Below are positions 26,922 to 36,219 of a stretch of 64,000 bases of DNA, piece by piece (within the stretch, counting starts at the first letter, position 1; each line of letters opens with the position of its first letter). The DNA is from Agaribacter marinus (GTDB taxonomy: Bacteria > Pseudomonadota > Gammaproteobacteria > Enterobacterales > Alteromonadaceae). A program made the position numbers and the translations under genes. The stretch spans positions 207,384-271,383 of the forward strand of contig NZ_BSOT01000007.1 of NCBI RefSeq assembly GCF_030160655.1, written 5' to 3'. The notes beneath the pieces were generated by a model, which was not told where the DNA came from, searched no databases, and saw nothing but the letters and a program-made list of their open reading frames with translations.

Positions 26922-27459
26922 TTTTCCTCTTTTTCCATCATTTGAACGTCCAGTAAATCGTCTAATGTTATTGTCTTTTTGCGTATTTAAAGTGTGTGCA
27001 TATTGTCGATATTGAATCATTGATACGAATAACAAAGAATGTTAATTCAACTTACTTTTATATGTCCCGGCTATGCATTTTGACAAATGAAAAATGATGA
27101 AAACATATGAAAAAAGCTGATACGTGGAGAGGGCCATCCTTGTGACAGGCTAGTTTCAAAGGGATCTTGACATGTAAAAGAATTAGCGAAATACCCCAGA
27201 AGTAGGGGAGCAGTATCGCATAGTGAACATCTATTTAGGTATAGTTTGTCGTTTTGTCTATACCTAAGTGTTTCATTTTTTTATGTAGATTCGTGCGATC
27301 TACTTCCAGAGACAGTAACTAAAAAGGTAAGTAGCAACAGGGCGGTAATTAGCAGTCCCCTTTGTAATTTGGTAAAGCGGGCATAATTTAAAATACGATT
27401 TCATTGTAGGTATTTCATGTGTGGTAACAAAACCACAGTTGTTGCTTATTGTCACTCTT
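26922..27459. other. Gene-free interval with an isolated hairpin
   Basis: 538 bases between the esterase start and the DUF2339 stop. The one clear structure is a perfect ten-base inverted repeat, TTAGGTATAG and CTATACCTAA (27235-27267, 13-base loop). The plus strand reads GTGTTTCATTTTTTTATG after it. No RNA gene or promoter could be assigned. Confidence 0.5.
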
Positions 27460-30234
27460 TTAGCATTTGGCTTCTTTATCGGAATTTTGCCTAAAGCGCT
27501 GAAACAACCAACCCAACGCGACAAGTGACAAGCCCAAACCAATGAACGACGCCGCTCTCAATATTCCCTCTAAATGCGCCATATCTACAACAAATGCTTT
27601 TAATACCACAATAGCCAAGATTGAAAAGCCAATACGGTTAAGTTTTTCATTTAAGAATTTTTTGGCCCAAACAATTAAACCAATGGCCGCGAATAACCAT
27701 ACTATAGAATAAGTATATAATTCAGCCGAATCGAATGCATTGAAATCGATACGCAAATAAGGATTAAAGCTCGTTCTAATTAAACCATTAACGTAAAACA
27801 CCGTAAAAACTGCTGCTATTATTGTAAATAGTTTTGTTAGCTGAGCGCCACGACTCAAATTTTTGAGTACTTGGCTTTTGGTTAATGAGAACAATAGTGC
27901 CGCTGGCACTAACCAAAGTGGGAGTAGCCAATTAAATACTATGTTACTTCCCGTTTCTTGTATGGTCATGAATGGATTGTTGATGAATGAAATGTCTATG
28001 TGGATTGTCGCCAAACCAGTGATCAATATGGCAGCGAAAACTTGATATAGACGCTTCATCGAAGAATATTGGCTACGGCATAAATACACTGCGCTGAGTA
28101 TTAGCCAGTTCATCGCCATCAATACGCTTTGCTTAAAGCTCATGTCGCCAAACTGCGGGTATTGCCCCATCAATAGGTAGCTTGTTTCGGTTGTGACCAT
28201 TAATGCTAGGACATGCAACATAGCGCCGCCTAGCCAGATTTTTATACTCGGCGATTGCTGAAGTCGCCTTGCTAGCCAAAGAATGCCAAGTACTAAAGGG
28301 TAAACAACAATCGACCAATGCAGTGTAAATAGAGTTTCTTCTGCATATTGCTCAAGCCAAGGTGATGCTGTTAGTCGGATTAAAATCGCAATGCTCGCTA
28401 GCTTGAATAACCAAGCAGGTAATGCCACATTAAATTTAAGACCCAAATAGGTCATAAGCAGGATTTGTGTTGCCAGCGCGAGCGTTAATGTATTGGCACT
28501 CAATAGCATGGTGCAAGTCAGCGTAATAGCGCCATTCACTAATAGCCAATAGGTGACCGCTGTCATTGGTGATTTTTCTTTAACGCCAAGGTAAGTAAAC
28601 GTTAAGGCAGTAATTAACAACTCTGTTGCGTATACAGGGTAGAGGTATTGTGCTGCTTCAGCGGGCGAGAAGGTGTAACTTATGCCCATAATTAGCAACG
28701 GTGCTAAGACTAGTAGTAGTAAAAATGCTGGGCGTTCTACCGACGCTTTTCGTAACACGATGTGTACGCAAAATGCGTATAACGCAAATGAGAAAAATGC
28801 AACTTGTGTGACCAAATAGTGGCCACTAAAGACGAATAAGTTATCGCTATAATCGTATTCAATCGGCAAGTTTAGATAAGTAAATAACACTAGCGCTAAT
28901 GCAATAAAGGGCCATGTATCGAAGGCGCTATGTTTTATCGGCGCTATGCATAGCACGACACTGAATATCGTGAGTATCCACAACATCGTATTTACATTCT
29001 CGCTGTTCCAGAACATGTGTATTAAGAAGAATAGGCCGATAGCGATTGCTGGCAGAATAATTCCTAGCTGCTCTTTTCTCGGAATGATCAACGCTTTCAA
29101 CGAAAATGCTACTCTGACGGTTTGCGCTAAACGCCAACCTAAAATCGGCACAAGTACAAATAGATAAATAGAAATAAGTGCGAAACAAAGTATGACAACG
29201 GCGTGGGACGCATCACCTAATACAATGGCGATAAACATCCATAAAAAATGTCCGGCAGCCGTCAAGTACCATAGCCACGATTTTTTTACGGACGCTACAA
29301 CTAATGTTGAGGATAAAGATACCAACGCAACATATATCAATAAAGCGAGTATGTTGTTTGAACCGGTCGACACTAGTGCTGGCACAAGATATGCGCCAAT
29401 GATGCCGATGACAGCGAGCAGTGGGCCGAATCTTAATGATAGCCATGCTGCGGCAGTTGCGATACACGCAAGTATAGCAAATGCCACTAATGGCGTTATA
29501 AATGCGTAGAAATCAAATGCCACGTATGTCATAGCAAAACAAGTGATGACGCCACCACTTGCCAACGCGGCACTGATAAACGGAGTATTAATGTTAAAAC
29601 GCGCTGGGTGACGATATAAATAGTCTGCAACAGCGATGAGTAAAACACCGAATATAGCGCCGCTTATAATACGTATGTGTGGTGGAAATAAACCTGCTTC
29701 AATACTGTATTTAGCTAAAAATACTCCACCGAATGAAAGAATAATAGCGCCTATCCATAACAAGCCATTGCCCATTAAAAAGGTTTCTAGATTGAAAGAC
29801 GTCTTAGTTTTATGCGCATCATGTGTTTTCTTTGGTGTAGCAGGGCGGTGATTTTTTAAAGATGCCGTCGGTACGCTTGCTGAAGCTGCTATGGTGTCAG
29901 GTGTCGATGGCACAACTTTTTGGCCGTCAGTACTTTTTAAGCGAGTGCCAGTGTTTGACGTATCAACAGGCTTTGCATCTGTATGGTCGTTTTGTGTGCC
30001 ATGTTGATCATTTGAATACGGTTCAACATTTTTTGACCTTGAAGTATCGGAAAGTGTTTTATGTAACTGAGCAAGCTGCTTTTTTTGATTGTCGACTATT
30101 GCGATAAGTTTAGTGACTTCGCTTTGCAAGGCTTTGAGTCGCGAACCGTTGCGAAATCCCATTGCAGCGCCACCGACGACAAATATAAATAGACCAATTG
30201 CAATTAAAAATATAAGAAGAACAGAACCATCCAT
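27460..30234 (-). CDS. DUF2339 multi-spanning membrane protein
   Basis: 924 residues. An N-terminal membrane anchor (VLLIFLIAIGLFIFVVGGAA) is followed by a coiled coil (RLKALQSEVTKLIAIVDNQKKQL) and a disordered Ser/Thr/Lys region to about residue 140. About 25 or more hydrophobic helices follow, beginning with the family signature NGLLWIGAIILSFGGVFLAKY. DUF2339 proteins are widespread predicted inner-membrane proteins without established function. It is transcribed alone. Confidence 0.9.
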   Translation of the reverse strand: MDGSVLLIFLIAIGLFIFVVGGAAMGFRNGSRLKALQSEVTKLIAIVDNQKKQLAQLHKTLSDTSRSKNVEPYSNDQHGTQNDHTDAKPVDTSNTGTRLKSTDGQKVVPSTPDTIAASASVPTASLKNHRPATPKKTHDAHKTKTSFNLETFLMGNGLLWIGAIILSFGGVFLAKYSIEAGLFPPHIRIISGAIFGVLLIAVADYLYRHPARFNINTPFISAALASGGVITCFAMTYVAFDFYAFITPLVAFAILACIATAAAWLSLRFGPLLAVIGIIGAYLVPALVSTGSNNILALLIYVALVSLSSTLVVASVKKSWLWYLTAAGHFLWMFIAIVLGDASHAVVILCFALISIYLFVLVPILGWRLAQTVRVAFSLKALIIPRKEQLGIILPAIAIGLFFLIHMFWNSENVNTMLWILTIFSVVLCIAPIKHSAFDTWPFIALALVLFTYLNLPIEYDYSDNLFVFSGHYLVTQVAFFSFALYAFCVHIVLRKASVERPAFLLLLVLAPLLIMGISYTFSPAEAAQYLYPVYATELLITALTFTYLGVKEKSPMTAVTYWLLVNGAITLTCTMLLSANTLTLALATQILLMTYLGLKFNVALPAWLFKLASIAILIRLTASPWLEQYAEETLFTLHWSIVVYPLVLGILWLARRLQQSPSIKIWLGGAMLHVLALMVTTETSYLLMGQYPQFGDMSFKQSVLMAMNWLILSAVYLCRSQYSSMKRLYQVFAAILITGLATIHIDISFINNPFMTIQETGSNIVFNWLLPLWLVPAALLFSLTKSQVLKNLSRGAQLTKLFTIIAAVFTVFYVNGLIRTSFNPYLRIDFNAFDSAELYTYSIVWLFAAIGLIVWAKKFLNEKLNRIGFSILAIVVLKAFVVDMAHLEGILRAASFIGLGLSLVALGWLFQRFRQNSDKEAKC

Positions 30235-30321
30235 TTACTTTCTCCAGTTAGTACACTTATGATCAATACGTCCTAAGTTACTATACTCACTAGTGACAGT
30301 TATGGATAGAAAACAATAAAA

Positions 30322-30343
30322 AGTAGCATATCGCTATGCTACT
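30322..30343 (-). terminator. Intrinsic terminator downstream of the YHS gene
   Basis: On the minus strand, arms AGTAGCATA and TATGCTACT with a four-base loop are followed by TTTTTATTGTTTT, a textbook rho-independent terminator. A second, longer hairpin (CATTATACTTTTACC / GGTAAAAGTATAATG, 30354-30389) lies just before it, so the YHS transcript ends in a double structure. Confidence 0.85.
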
Positions 30344-30406
30344 AGTGTGTATTCATTATACTTTTACCAAACAAGGTAAAAGTATAATGTAAAAGCATCG
30401 AAAGGT

Positions 30407-30886
30407 TTATTCTGCCTCTAACTCAGCATCAGTCTTGGTTTTTATGTCTCCCCATAAACCATTTGCACTATCGATAAAACCCGAGGTATCGCTTAACCAG
30501 CGTTGTTGTACTTTGTCATTCAAGTTTAGATAAAGCTTATTGTCCACGATTTTAAATGCTTGTGGGTCGGTATCAAACTTACGCTCCATGGTTACACCAA
30601 ACGCACAGAAGCCGCCATATTGAGGCGCATATTTTTCTGGATTGCTTTTAAACAAGTCACGGTGCGCCGCAGAAGAAAACTGATAGATTGCATTTTTGTA
30701 AGTAGCGGTAAATTGGCTACTACCTTCTACTGCTTTTCCTTTAGTAAAGTAAGCTACCGTATCATACCCTTTTATCGCTACGTCGTTTGCGTCAGCATTC
30801 ATGTCGATATCGGCTGCAAAAACAAAAGTACTTAGTGTTAGTGTGGAGGCCACTGCCGCTGCTTTTAAAATATTTGTGAAAGTCAT
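30407..30886 (-). CDS. Exported YHS-domain protein
   Basis: 159 residues with a signal peptide ending at VFAA. A YHS domain follows (IKGYDTVAYFTKGKAVEGS, YQFSSAAHRDLFKSNPEKYAPQYGGFCAFG). It is named for a Tyr-His-Ser triad in metal-handling proteins; this secreted form lacks the Cys pairs of the copper-binding version. It probably functions in the periplasm, role unknown. It is divergent from an AraC-type regulator with a 143-base shared upstream region, so it is likely that regulator's target. Confidence 0.9.
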   Translation of the reverse strand: MTFTNILKAAAVASTLTLSTFVFAADIDMNADANDVAIKGYDTVAYFTKGKAVEGSSQFTATYKNAIYQFSSAAHRDLFKSNPEKYAPQYGGFCAFGVTMERKFDTDPQAFKIVDNKLYLNLNDKVQQRWLSDTSGFIDSANGLWGDIKTKTDAELEAE

Positions 30887-31029
30887 CTTTATGTATCCTT
30901 AAATTGGTTTGTCTGATACGCATTGTTGTAAATGCGCTTACTTAATACCTGATATAAGATACGTGTTTATCTGTACAAAAAGGCGCAATTAGTCTATAAA
31001 AGTATGCAGATAGTATTATTTGGTGGTTT

Positions 31030-31854
31030 ATGGATCCATTATCGTTAGTGTTACAAACATTTGGTGTGCGAGCAGATGTATTTTTTACCGGAAATCTTTG
31101 CAATTTACATGATTTTACAGAAGAGAACGGTCAACGAGGACATTTGCACATCTTAAAGTCAGGGGCGTTGGATTTGATCAGTAAAAGCGGTAGCCGCCAG
31201 CGTGTAAATAAACCGACGGTGATATTTTTCCCTCGAGGCGAAAAGCACCGATTTGTACCTGACCCACTCACAGGGGCAGATATTGTGTGCGCTACGCTAG
31301 AATATAACGAACTTAGTACCAATCCAATTGCAAAGGCATTGCCGCCAGAATTAGTGCTGAGTATGGAGTCATACCCAAAGTTCCCTAAAATATGTGATGC
31401 CTTGTTTGATGAGGCATTTAGTGACGAATATGGACGTGTAACGGCAATTAACCGATGGCTTGATTTGTTCTTGATAGAAATATTGCGGGTATGTTTAATG
31501 AATAAATTAATTACCACCGGTCTAATGGCTGGTTTGGCAGATTCTAAATTGGCGAACGCAATTGTGGCAATACACACAAGGCCTGCTGAAAATTGGACTG
31601 TGGACACCTTGGCTGCTGAAGCTTTTATGTCTCGTGCAAAGTTTGCGGCATCGTTTAAACAGGTAATTGGACAAACGCCGGCTAGCTATATGCTTGATTG
31701 GCGAATGATACTGGCACGTAGTCTATTGAAAAACGGTTTAGCGGTGAGTGAAGTGTCAGAAGCCATAGGCTATGAGAACAGTTCAGCAATGGCTAGGGTA
31801 TTCAAAAAAGTACTTGGTGTGTCGCCTAAGCAGTTTCAATTAGATAACATGTAA
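31030..31854 (+). CDS. AraC family regulator with cupin sensor
   Basis: 274 residues. The N-terminal cupin-type sensor (HLHILKSGALDLIS, PTVIFFPRGEKHRFVPD) is of the AraC_binding_2/cupin_6 kind. The C-terminal double HTH contains LAAEAFMSRAKFAASFKQVIG, TPASYMLDWRMILARSLL and VSEAIGYENSSAMARVFKKVLG. Such regulators often control single redox or detoxification genes transcribed divergently, here the YHS-domain gene. The ligand is unknown. Confidence 0.92.
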   Translation: MDPLSLVLQTFGVRADVFFTGNLCNLHDFTEENGQRGHLHILKSGALDLISKSGSRQRVNKPTVIFFPRGEKHRFVPDPLTGADIVCATLEYNELSTNPIAKALPPELVLSMESYPKFPKICDALFDEAFSDEYGRVTAINRWLDLFLIEILRVCLMNKLITTGLMAGLADSKLANAIVAIHTRPAENWTVDTLAAEAFMSRAKFAASFKQVIGQTPASYMLDWRMILARSLLKNGLAVSEVSEAIGYENSSAMARVFKKVLGVSPKQFQLDNM

Positions 31855-31886
31855 CTCAACAACAGGCAATTCAGTGGCTAACACAC

Positions 31887-33683
31887 TCATGTATTAGTAT
31901 TTTCTTGTTTATGTTGATTTATCCATAGATCAAAATATTTTCCCTTCTGAGCTAACAAGGTTTCGTGTGTTCCTTGTTCTACAATGCTGCCCTGATGCAT
32001 TACCACGATAGTATCGGCATCGACAATGGTCGACAAACGATGTGCAATGACTAAGCTTGTATGGCCCTTTGCTACCGATTTTAAGGCGTCAAGAATAGCG
32101 GTTTCAGATTGCGAATCTAAAGAACTGGTCGCTTCATCAAATACTAAAATTGGCGATTGTTTTAACACCGCTCTGGCAATTGCTACTCGTTGTTTTTCGC
32201 CGCCAGAAAGTTTTAAACCGCGTTCACCTACGGGTGTTTCGAGGCCGTTAGGTAATTTATCTATAAATTCGCTAAGATGCGCGAGGGATATTGCTTGCTG
32301 AATATCTTCGTTTGTCGCGCCAGGGCGACCATATTTAATATTTTCATAAAGTGTGTCGTTAAACAATACTGTATCTTGAGGCACTATGGCGATGGCATTT
32401 CGCAGACTGTCTTGCGTGACGTGTTGTATATTTTGCCCATCAATAGTAATGCTACCGCCTTGCGACTCATAAAACCTAAACAAGAGTTTTACCAAGGTTG
32501 ACTTACCGGAACCGCTTTCACCGACAACAGCTACTTTTTGCCCTGACCGGATGTGCAGATTCACTTTTTTCAGTATTTGTCGCTCTGGCGTATAAGCAAA
32601 TGACACGTCAGAAAATGTAATTTCGGCTTGCTTGAGTTTGAGTGTTTGCGCATTTTCTGTGTCTGCAATTTTTGGTCGACGATCGAGTAATTCAAATAAA
32701 TTTTCTATATTTGCTAGCGACCCGCGTATTTCTCTGTACACAAAACCTAAAAAATTGAGCGGCATGAATATCTGCATTGTAAATGCGTTTACAAGTACAA
32801 AGTCGCCAATGGTCATATTGCCTTTTGCCACTTCGTAAGCCGCCATACCTAACATTGAGGTCATCGCTAGTGCAATGATAAATGCTTGACCGCCGTTTAG
32901 TGCAAACAAAGATAAGCGATTTTTACGTCTGGCTTGTTCCCAATCTGCTAAACCTTGGTCGTATCGTTTAGCTTCAAAGGCTTCGTTTCCAAAATATCGA
33001 ACGGTTTCAAAATTAAGTAAACTATCAATTGCGCGGGTACTAGAGGCATTGTCAGCCATATTCTGCGCTTTGACATATTTGGTTCGCCAATCGGTAGCCT
33101 TTATAGAAAACCACACGTACGAGACAACAGAAGTAAGAATAATTCCCGCAAAGGTGAAACCGTAGTTGTAGAGTAATACGCCAACAACCATGGCTAGTTC
33201 GAGTAGTGTGGGGCCAATATTAAATACCATGAAACGCATTAAGAAGCTGATGCCACTAACACCGCGCTCAATGTCGCGCGACAAACCACCCGTTTGCCTA
33301 GATAAGTGAAATTCTAATTCGAGTTTATGAAGGTGTTGGAATACCGTCAACCCTAGTCGGCGCATGGCGCGTTCAGTTACTCTGCCAAATAAGGTATCGC
33401 GTATTTCACCGAATAAGACATTTGCTAATCTAAGTGCACCATAAGCCACAATTAGGCCAATAATCGCAGACATCGCTTGCGCCATTGCATCATCAATATT
33501 TAGGTTGTCTACAATGTGTTTAAGAATAAATGGTAAAGTAATACTCGCCAATTTGGCCGCAATCAAGCATGACATCGCCAACCACACGCGAGATTTAAAC
33601 TCGGTCAAATACGGCCAGAGTTTGGTAACAATTTTCCAATTAAACCGCGTGTTTTCGTTGAGGGGGAATCGAGTGGGGCGCAA
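31887..33683 (-). CDS. ATM1/HMT1-type ABC exporter (fused TM-NBD half-transporter)
   Basis: 598 residues. Six transmembrane segments occupy residues 30-310 and include the ATM1-family LHKLELEFHLSRQTGGLSRDIERG. The nucleotide-binding domain follows, with Walker A GESGSGKS, signature LSGGEKQR and Walker B ILVFDEATSSLDS. Family members export glutathione-linked metal or sulphur compounds as homodimers. The first codon is a TTG at 33683; no in-frame ATG exists before residue 38, and the ribosome site is weak. It is transcribed alone. Confidence 0.93.
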   Translation of the reverse strand: MRPTRFPLNENTRFNWKIVTKLWPYLTEFKSRVWLAMSCLIAAKLASITLPFILKHIVDNLNIDDAMAQAMSAIIGLIVAYGALRLANVLFGEIRDTLFGRVTERAMRRLGLTVFQHLHKLELEFHLSRQTGGLSRDIERGVSGISFLMRFMVFNIGPTLLELAMVVGVLLYNYGFTFAGIILTSVVSYVWFSIKATDWRTKYVKAQNMADNASSTRAIDSLLNFETVRYFGNEAFEAKRYDQGLADWEQARRKNRLSLFALNGGQAFIIALAMTSMLGMAAYEVAKGNMTIGDFVLVNAFTMQIFMPLNFLGFVYREIRGSLANIENLFELLDRRPKIADTENAQTLKLKQAEITFSDVSFAYTPERQILKKVNLHIRSGQKVAVVGESGSGKSTLVKLLFRFYESQGGSITIDGQNIQHVTQDSLRNAIAIVPQDTVLFNDTLYENIKYGRPGATNEDIQQAISLAHLSEFIDKLPNGLETPVGERGLKLSGGEKQRVAIARAVLKQSPILVFDEATSSLDSQSETAILDALKSVAKGHTSLVIAHRLSTIVDADTIVVMHQGSIVEQGTHETLLAQKGKYFDLWINQHKQENTNT

Positions 33684-33818
33684 GATGGTCCGTTTAGGTA
33701 TTTTTTACATTGCTCAATAGTATAAGGCTTATGTCTATTTACATAAAGGATAAGTGACGCAGCTGTTGGAACTGAAATTAGTAGCTGCCGGGAGAAGTCG
33801 TTAATGTTCAAACACGTG

Positions 33819-35204
33819 TTACAATTCGATTGTAACCCAGACAAGACGATGGTCTGATGATACCTCTTTATCAGCACCTCGTTTACCAATGCGCTCGTCG
33901 TTAAATAGTCGCCTTCCATCTTGACCGGCGGCTTGCCAGTACACACCCGAATCTACCACTGACAACGTTGCTGACGAAACAGCATAATCAGCACGCGTGC
34001 CAAAAGTGGCTGTACGTATTGCTGGATACGGATGATTCCGTCGGTTGGGTTCTTGAGCACCGCCTTCAGACGTAGGTACAAATTTACCCTCAGGCTTAAC
34101 AAGCGCTTGATTCACAAGCGGATGGTTCATTAATCGTTGGATACCATTAAATCGTTTGTCTGTTGTTGTTCCCCATGTGGTATCTGCATTTAAATCACCC
34201 ATGATGACAAAATTGGCGCTGTTGAGCCCACCATAGATACCGTTATCGTCATATAAATTACCGTCGTTACTAATGTAATACCGCCAAAAATCATTCTCTT
34301 CGCTATTACGGTATTTATTGTTATCGCTAACGCTGTCAAATGCGGGTGGAGTAGGGTGAGATAACAAAAGGTGAATGGTATTTTCTCCCGCGTTTGTTGC
34401 AATGGTAATCGGCACGTCTACGTGATTTTTCGACGATAGCCTAATGTTTTCCCATTCGTGTTGACTAAACCAATTATCTCCACAGGCTAACCCTTTGGGC
34501 AGCGGTTTTTCATTCGAGCAAACATTTACGATGGGGATCATTGCGTTGGGTAAATCTTTGCGCTTGAAGGTCTGGAATGTGCGTGTTTTCTCGGTGTTGA
34601 TTTGGTGTTTCGACAATAACGCAAATGCGTAATGTCCATGGTAAAAGCCGAAACCAAAGGCGTCATTTGGGTCTGTGGGGTCATAGCCATTGTTCGCTAA
34701 ATCCAAGCCAGAAGGTAATCCTGTATTTGTCGCATAACTTTGTTTGTAGGGATAGTGAATTGGCGCTAGCTTTTCGCCTCCATCAATACTGTTTATATGC
34801 TGCCCTATATCTAAATAGTGTTTTTGAAACCCATGGAGTGCTCTGTAATCTTCGCCGTTACCGTCGTTGTTAAATTCGTTCAGCAACAAAATGTCTGGTC
34901 GCACGCGTTGTATAATTGCAGCGATATTTCTAATTTGTATTATTCGCTCGGCAAGTTTTTTTTCTTGCGCATTTACCTGTTTGTGTTTCCATTTTTGAAT
35001 CACTTTTTCTTGTTCAACATAAGGTATGTTCATGAACATTACCCATTGTTCAAAGTGTTCCGATGGATCGCCATCGTGAGCAAATGAAACATTGAATGTG
35101 GCAAATTTTACATGTGTTGTTTCGTTCGTCTGCGTTACAGATGGTTGCACGCAGGCACTTAGAAACAAAATAGCGAATAGGCATATACTGAGAATTCTTA
35201 TCAT
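33819..35204 (-). CDS. Endonuclease/exonuclease/phosphatase-family lipoprotein
   Basis: 461 residues. A type II signal peptide ends at FLSAC. The EEP fold is indicated by VKFATFNVSF at the start, RPDILLLNEFN (the metal-binding Glu), FVIMGDLNADT (Asp-x-Asn) and the terminal SSDHRLVWVTI (Asp-His). Lipidated EEP enzymes in marine bacteria are usually phosphodiesterases or phosphatases at the cell surface. The substrate is unknown. A long insertion between residues 60 and 100 is Lys-rich and helical. Confidence 0.88.
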   Translation of the reverse strand: MIRILSICLFAILFLSACVQPSVTQTNETTHVKFATFNVSFAHDGDPSEHFEQWVMFMNIPYVEQEKVIQKWKHKQVNAQEKKLAERIIQIRNIAAIIQRVRPDILLLNEFNNDGNGEDYRALHGFQKHYLDIGQHINSIDGGEKLAPIHYPYKQSYATNTGLPSGLDLANNGYDPTDPNDAFGFGFYHGHYAFALLSKHQINTEKTRTFQTFKRKDLPNAMIPIVNVCSNEKPLPKGLACGDNWFSQHEWENIRLSSKNHVDVPITIATNAGENTIHLLLSHPTPPAFDSVSDNNKYRNSEENDFWRYYISNDGNLYDDNGIYGGLNSANFVIMGDLNADTTWGTTTDKRFNGIQRLMNHPLVNQALVKPEGKFVPTSEGGAQEPNRRNHPYPAIRTATFGTRADYAVSSATLSVVDSGVYWQAAGQDGRRLFNDERIGKRGADKEVSSDHRLVWVTIEL

Positions 35205-35426
35205 GCGATGGACATTACATAGATATTAATAAGTAAAGGTTTACCCTAGCATGGTTTAGTCAATGTACATATATAAAAGCCATGTGTATCAAATAAACAT
35301 CTAGCCACACTATGTTCAACTTTTGAATCTTTGTTATCAGCCGATACGTATTGAAAATACCAAATACAGTTATCGTACATGCTATAACAACTTGTTTAAT
35401 TACGCGTATTAATTTTTGGAGCTGTG

Positions 35427-36167
35427 GTGAAGACATATGTAATCGGAAAGTGTTTTTCCTTTTTTCTGATGCTTGGCTTTTGGGGGCTGGCGGAAGCAAA
35501 AACGCTTGTTCTCTCTAGCGATGACGGACCTCCACATATGATTAAGGAAAGTAGTAGTGGCATTGACATAGATATTACGCGAGAAATTTTACAGGCTTTA
35601 GGTTACGACGTGTCAGTACGTTTTTCCAGTTTAGCAAGGGGGAAAAGCGATGTTGAACTTGGCAATGTGGATGCTGTGACCCCTACATTTTTTGAAAAAG
35701 ATCGAGAGGGATTCTATGTTTCTAAGCCTATTGTCGACTATCGTCCCACCGTGTTTACTTTGAAACATGAAAATCACAAGATAGGGCATATTTTGGACTT
35801 GATTGGGCATCGGGTTGTCACCTTTCAAGGTGCAAAAGGGTACTTTGGTTCTGATTTTGTCAAGGTATCTAAAAATACAGTCTATAAAGAGCATTATGAC
35901 ATGGGGATATTTCCTGACTTGCTCAAACGAGGGCGTTATTCAGTCGTCGTTGTAGATTATTATATTTTTTACTATTTCTATCGTTTGAAGGACAAAAATC
36001 GAGATGCGTCACTCTTTCAAACGCATTCGGTTATTCCGCCAGTAAAGGCGGGGGTTGGGTTTCATGATAAGAAGTTAAGAGACCGTTTCAATGCTAAATT
36101 AGCTGAATACACTGAACAAGGGCGACATCTTCTCGTCATTGAAAAATACATAGGAAAGGTTCAATAG
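35427..36167 (+). CDS. Orphan periplasmic solute-binding protein (SBP_bac_3 type)
   Basis: 246 residues. Two consecutive GTG codons (35424, 35427) are candidates; the second is better spaced from TGGAG. A signal peptide ends at LAEAK. The sequence KTLVLSSDDGPPHMIKE, then GIDIDITREILQALGYDV, VDAVTPTFFEKDREGFYVSKP and FPDLLKRGRYSVVVVD is typical of amino-acid-type binding proteins. No permease or ATPase gene is adjacent. Such orphan proteins are common in Alteromonadales, where they may act as sensors or scavengers. Confidence 0.88.
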   Translation: MKTYVIGKCFSFFLMLGFWGLAEAKTLVLSSDDGPPHMIKESSSGIDIDITREILQALGYDVSVRFSSLARGKSDVELGNVDAVTPTFFEKDREGFYVSKPIVDYRPTVFTLKHENHKIGHILDLIGHRVVTFQGAKGYFGSDFVKVSKNTVYKEHYDMGIFPDLLKRGRYSVVVVDYYIFYYFYRLKDKNRDASLFQTHSVIPPVKAGVGFHDKKLRDRFNAKLAEYTEQGRHLLVIEKYIGKVQ

Positions 36168-36219
36168 CATTAAACCTTGATCACATTAACGTCGCCGGTA
36201 ACTAAAGACAAACTGTTTA

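Noticed and set aside
27300..27542. Minus-strand 80-codon frame at the end of the DUF2339 gene
   Set aside because: Overlaps the DUF2339 3' end in another frame and shows no recognisable protein features.
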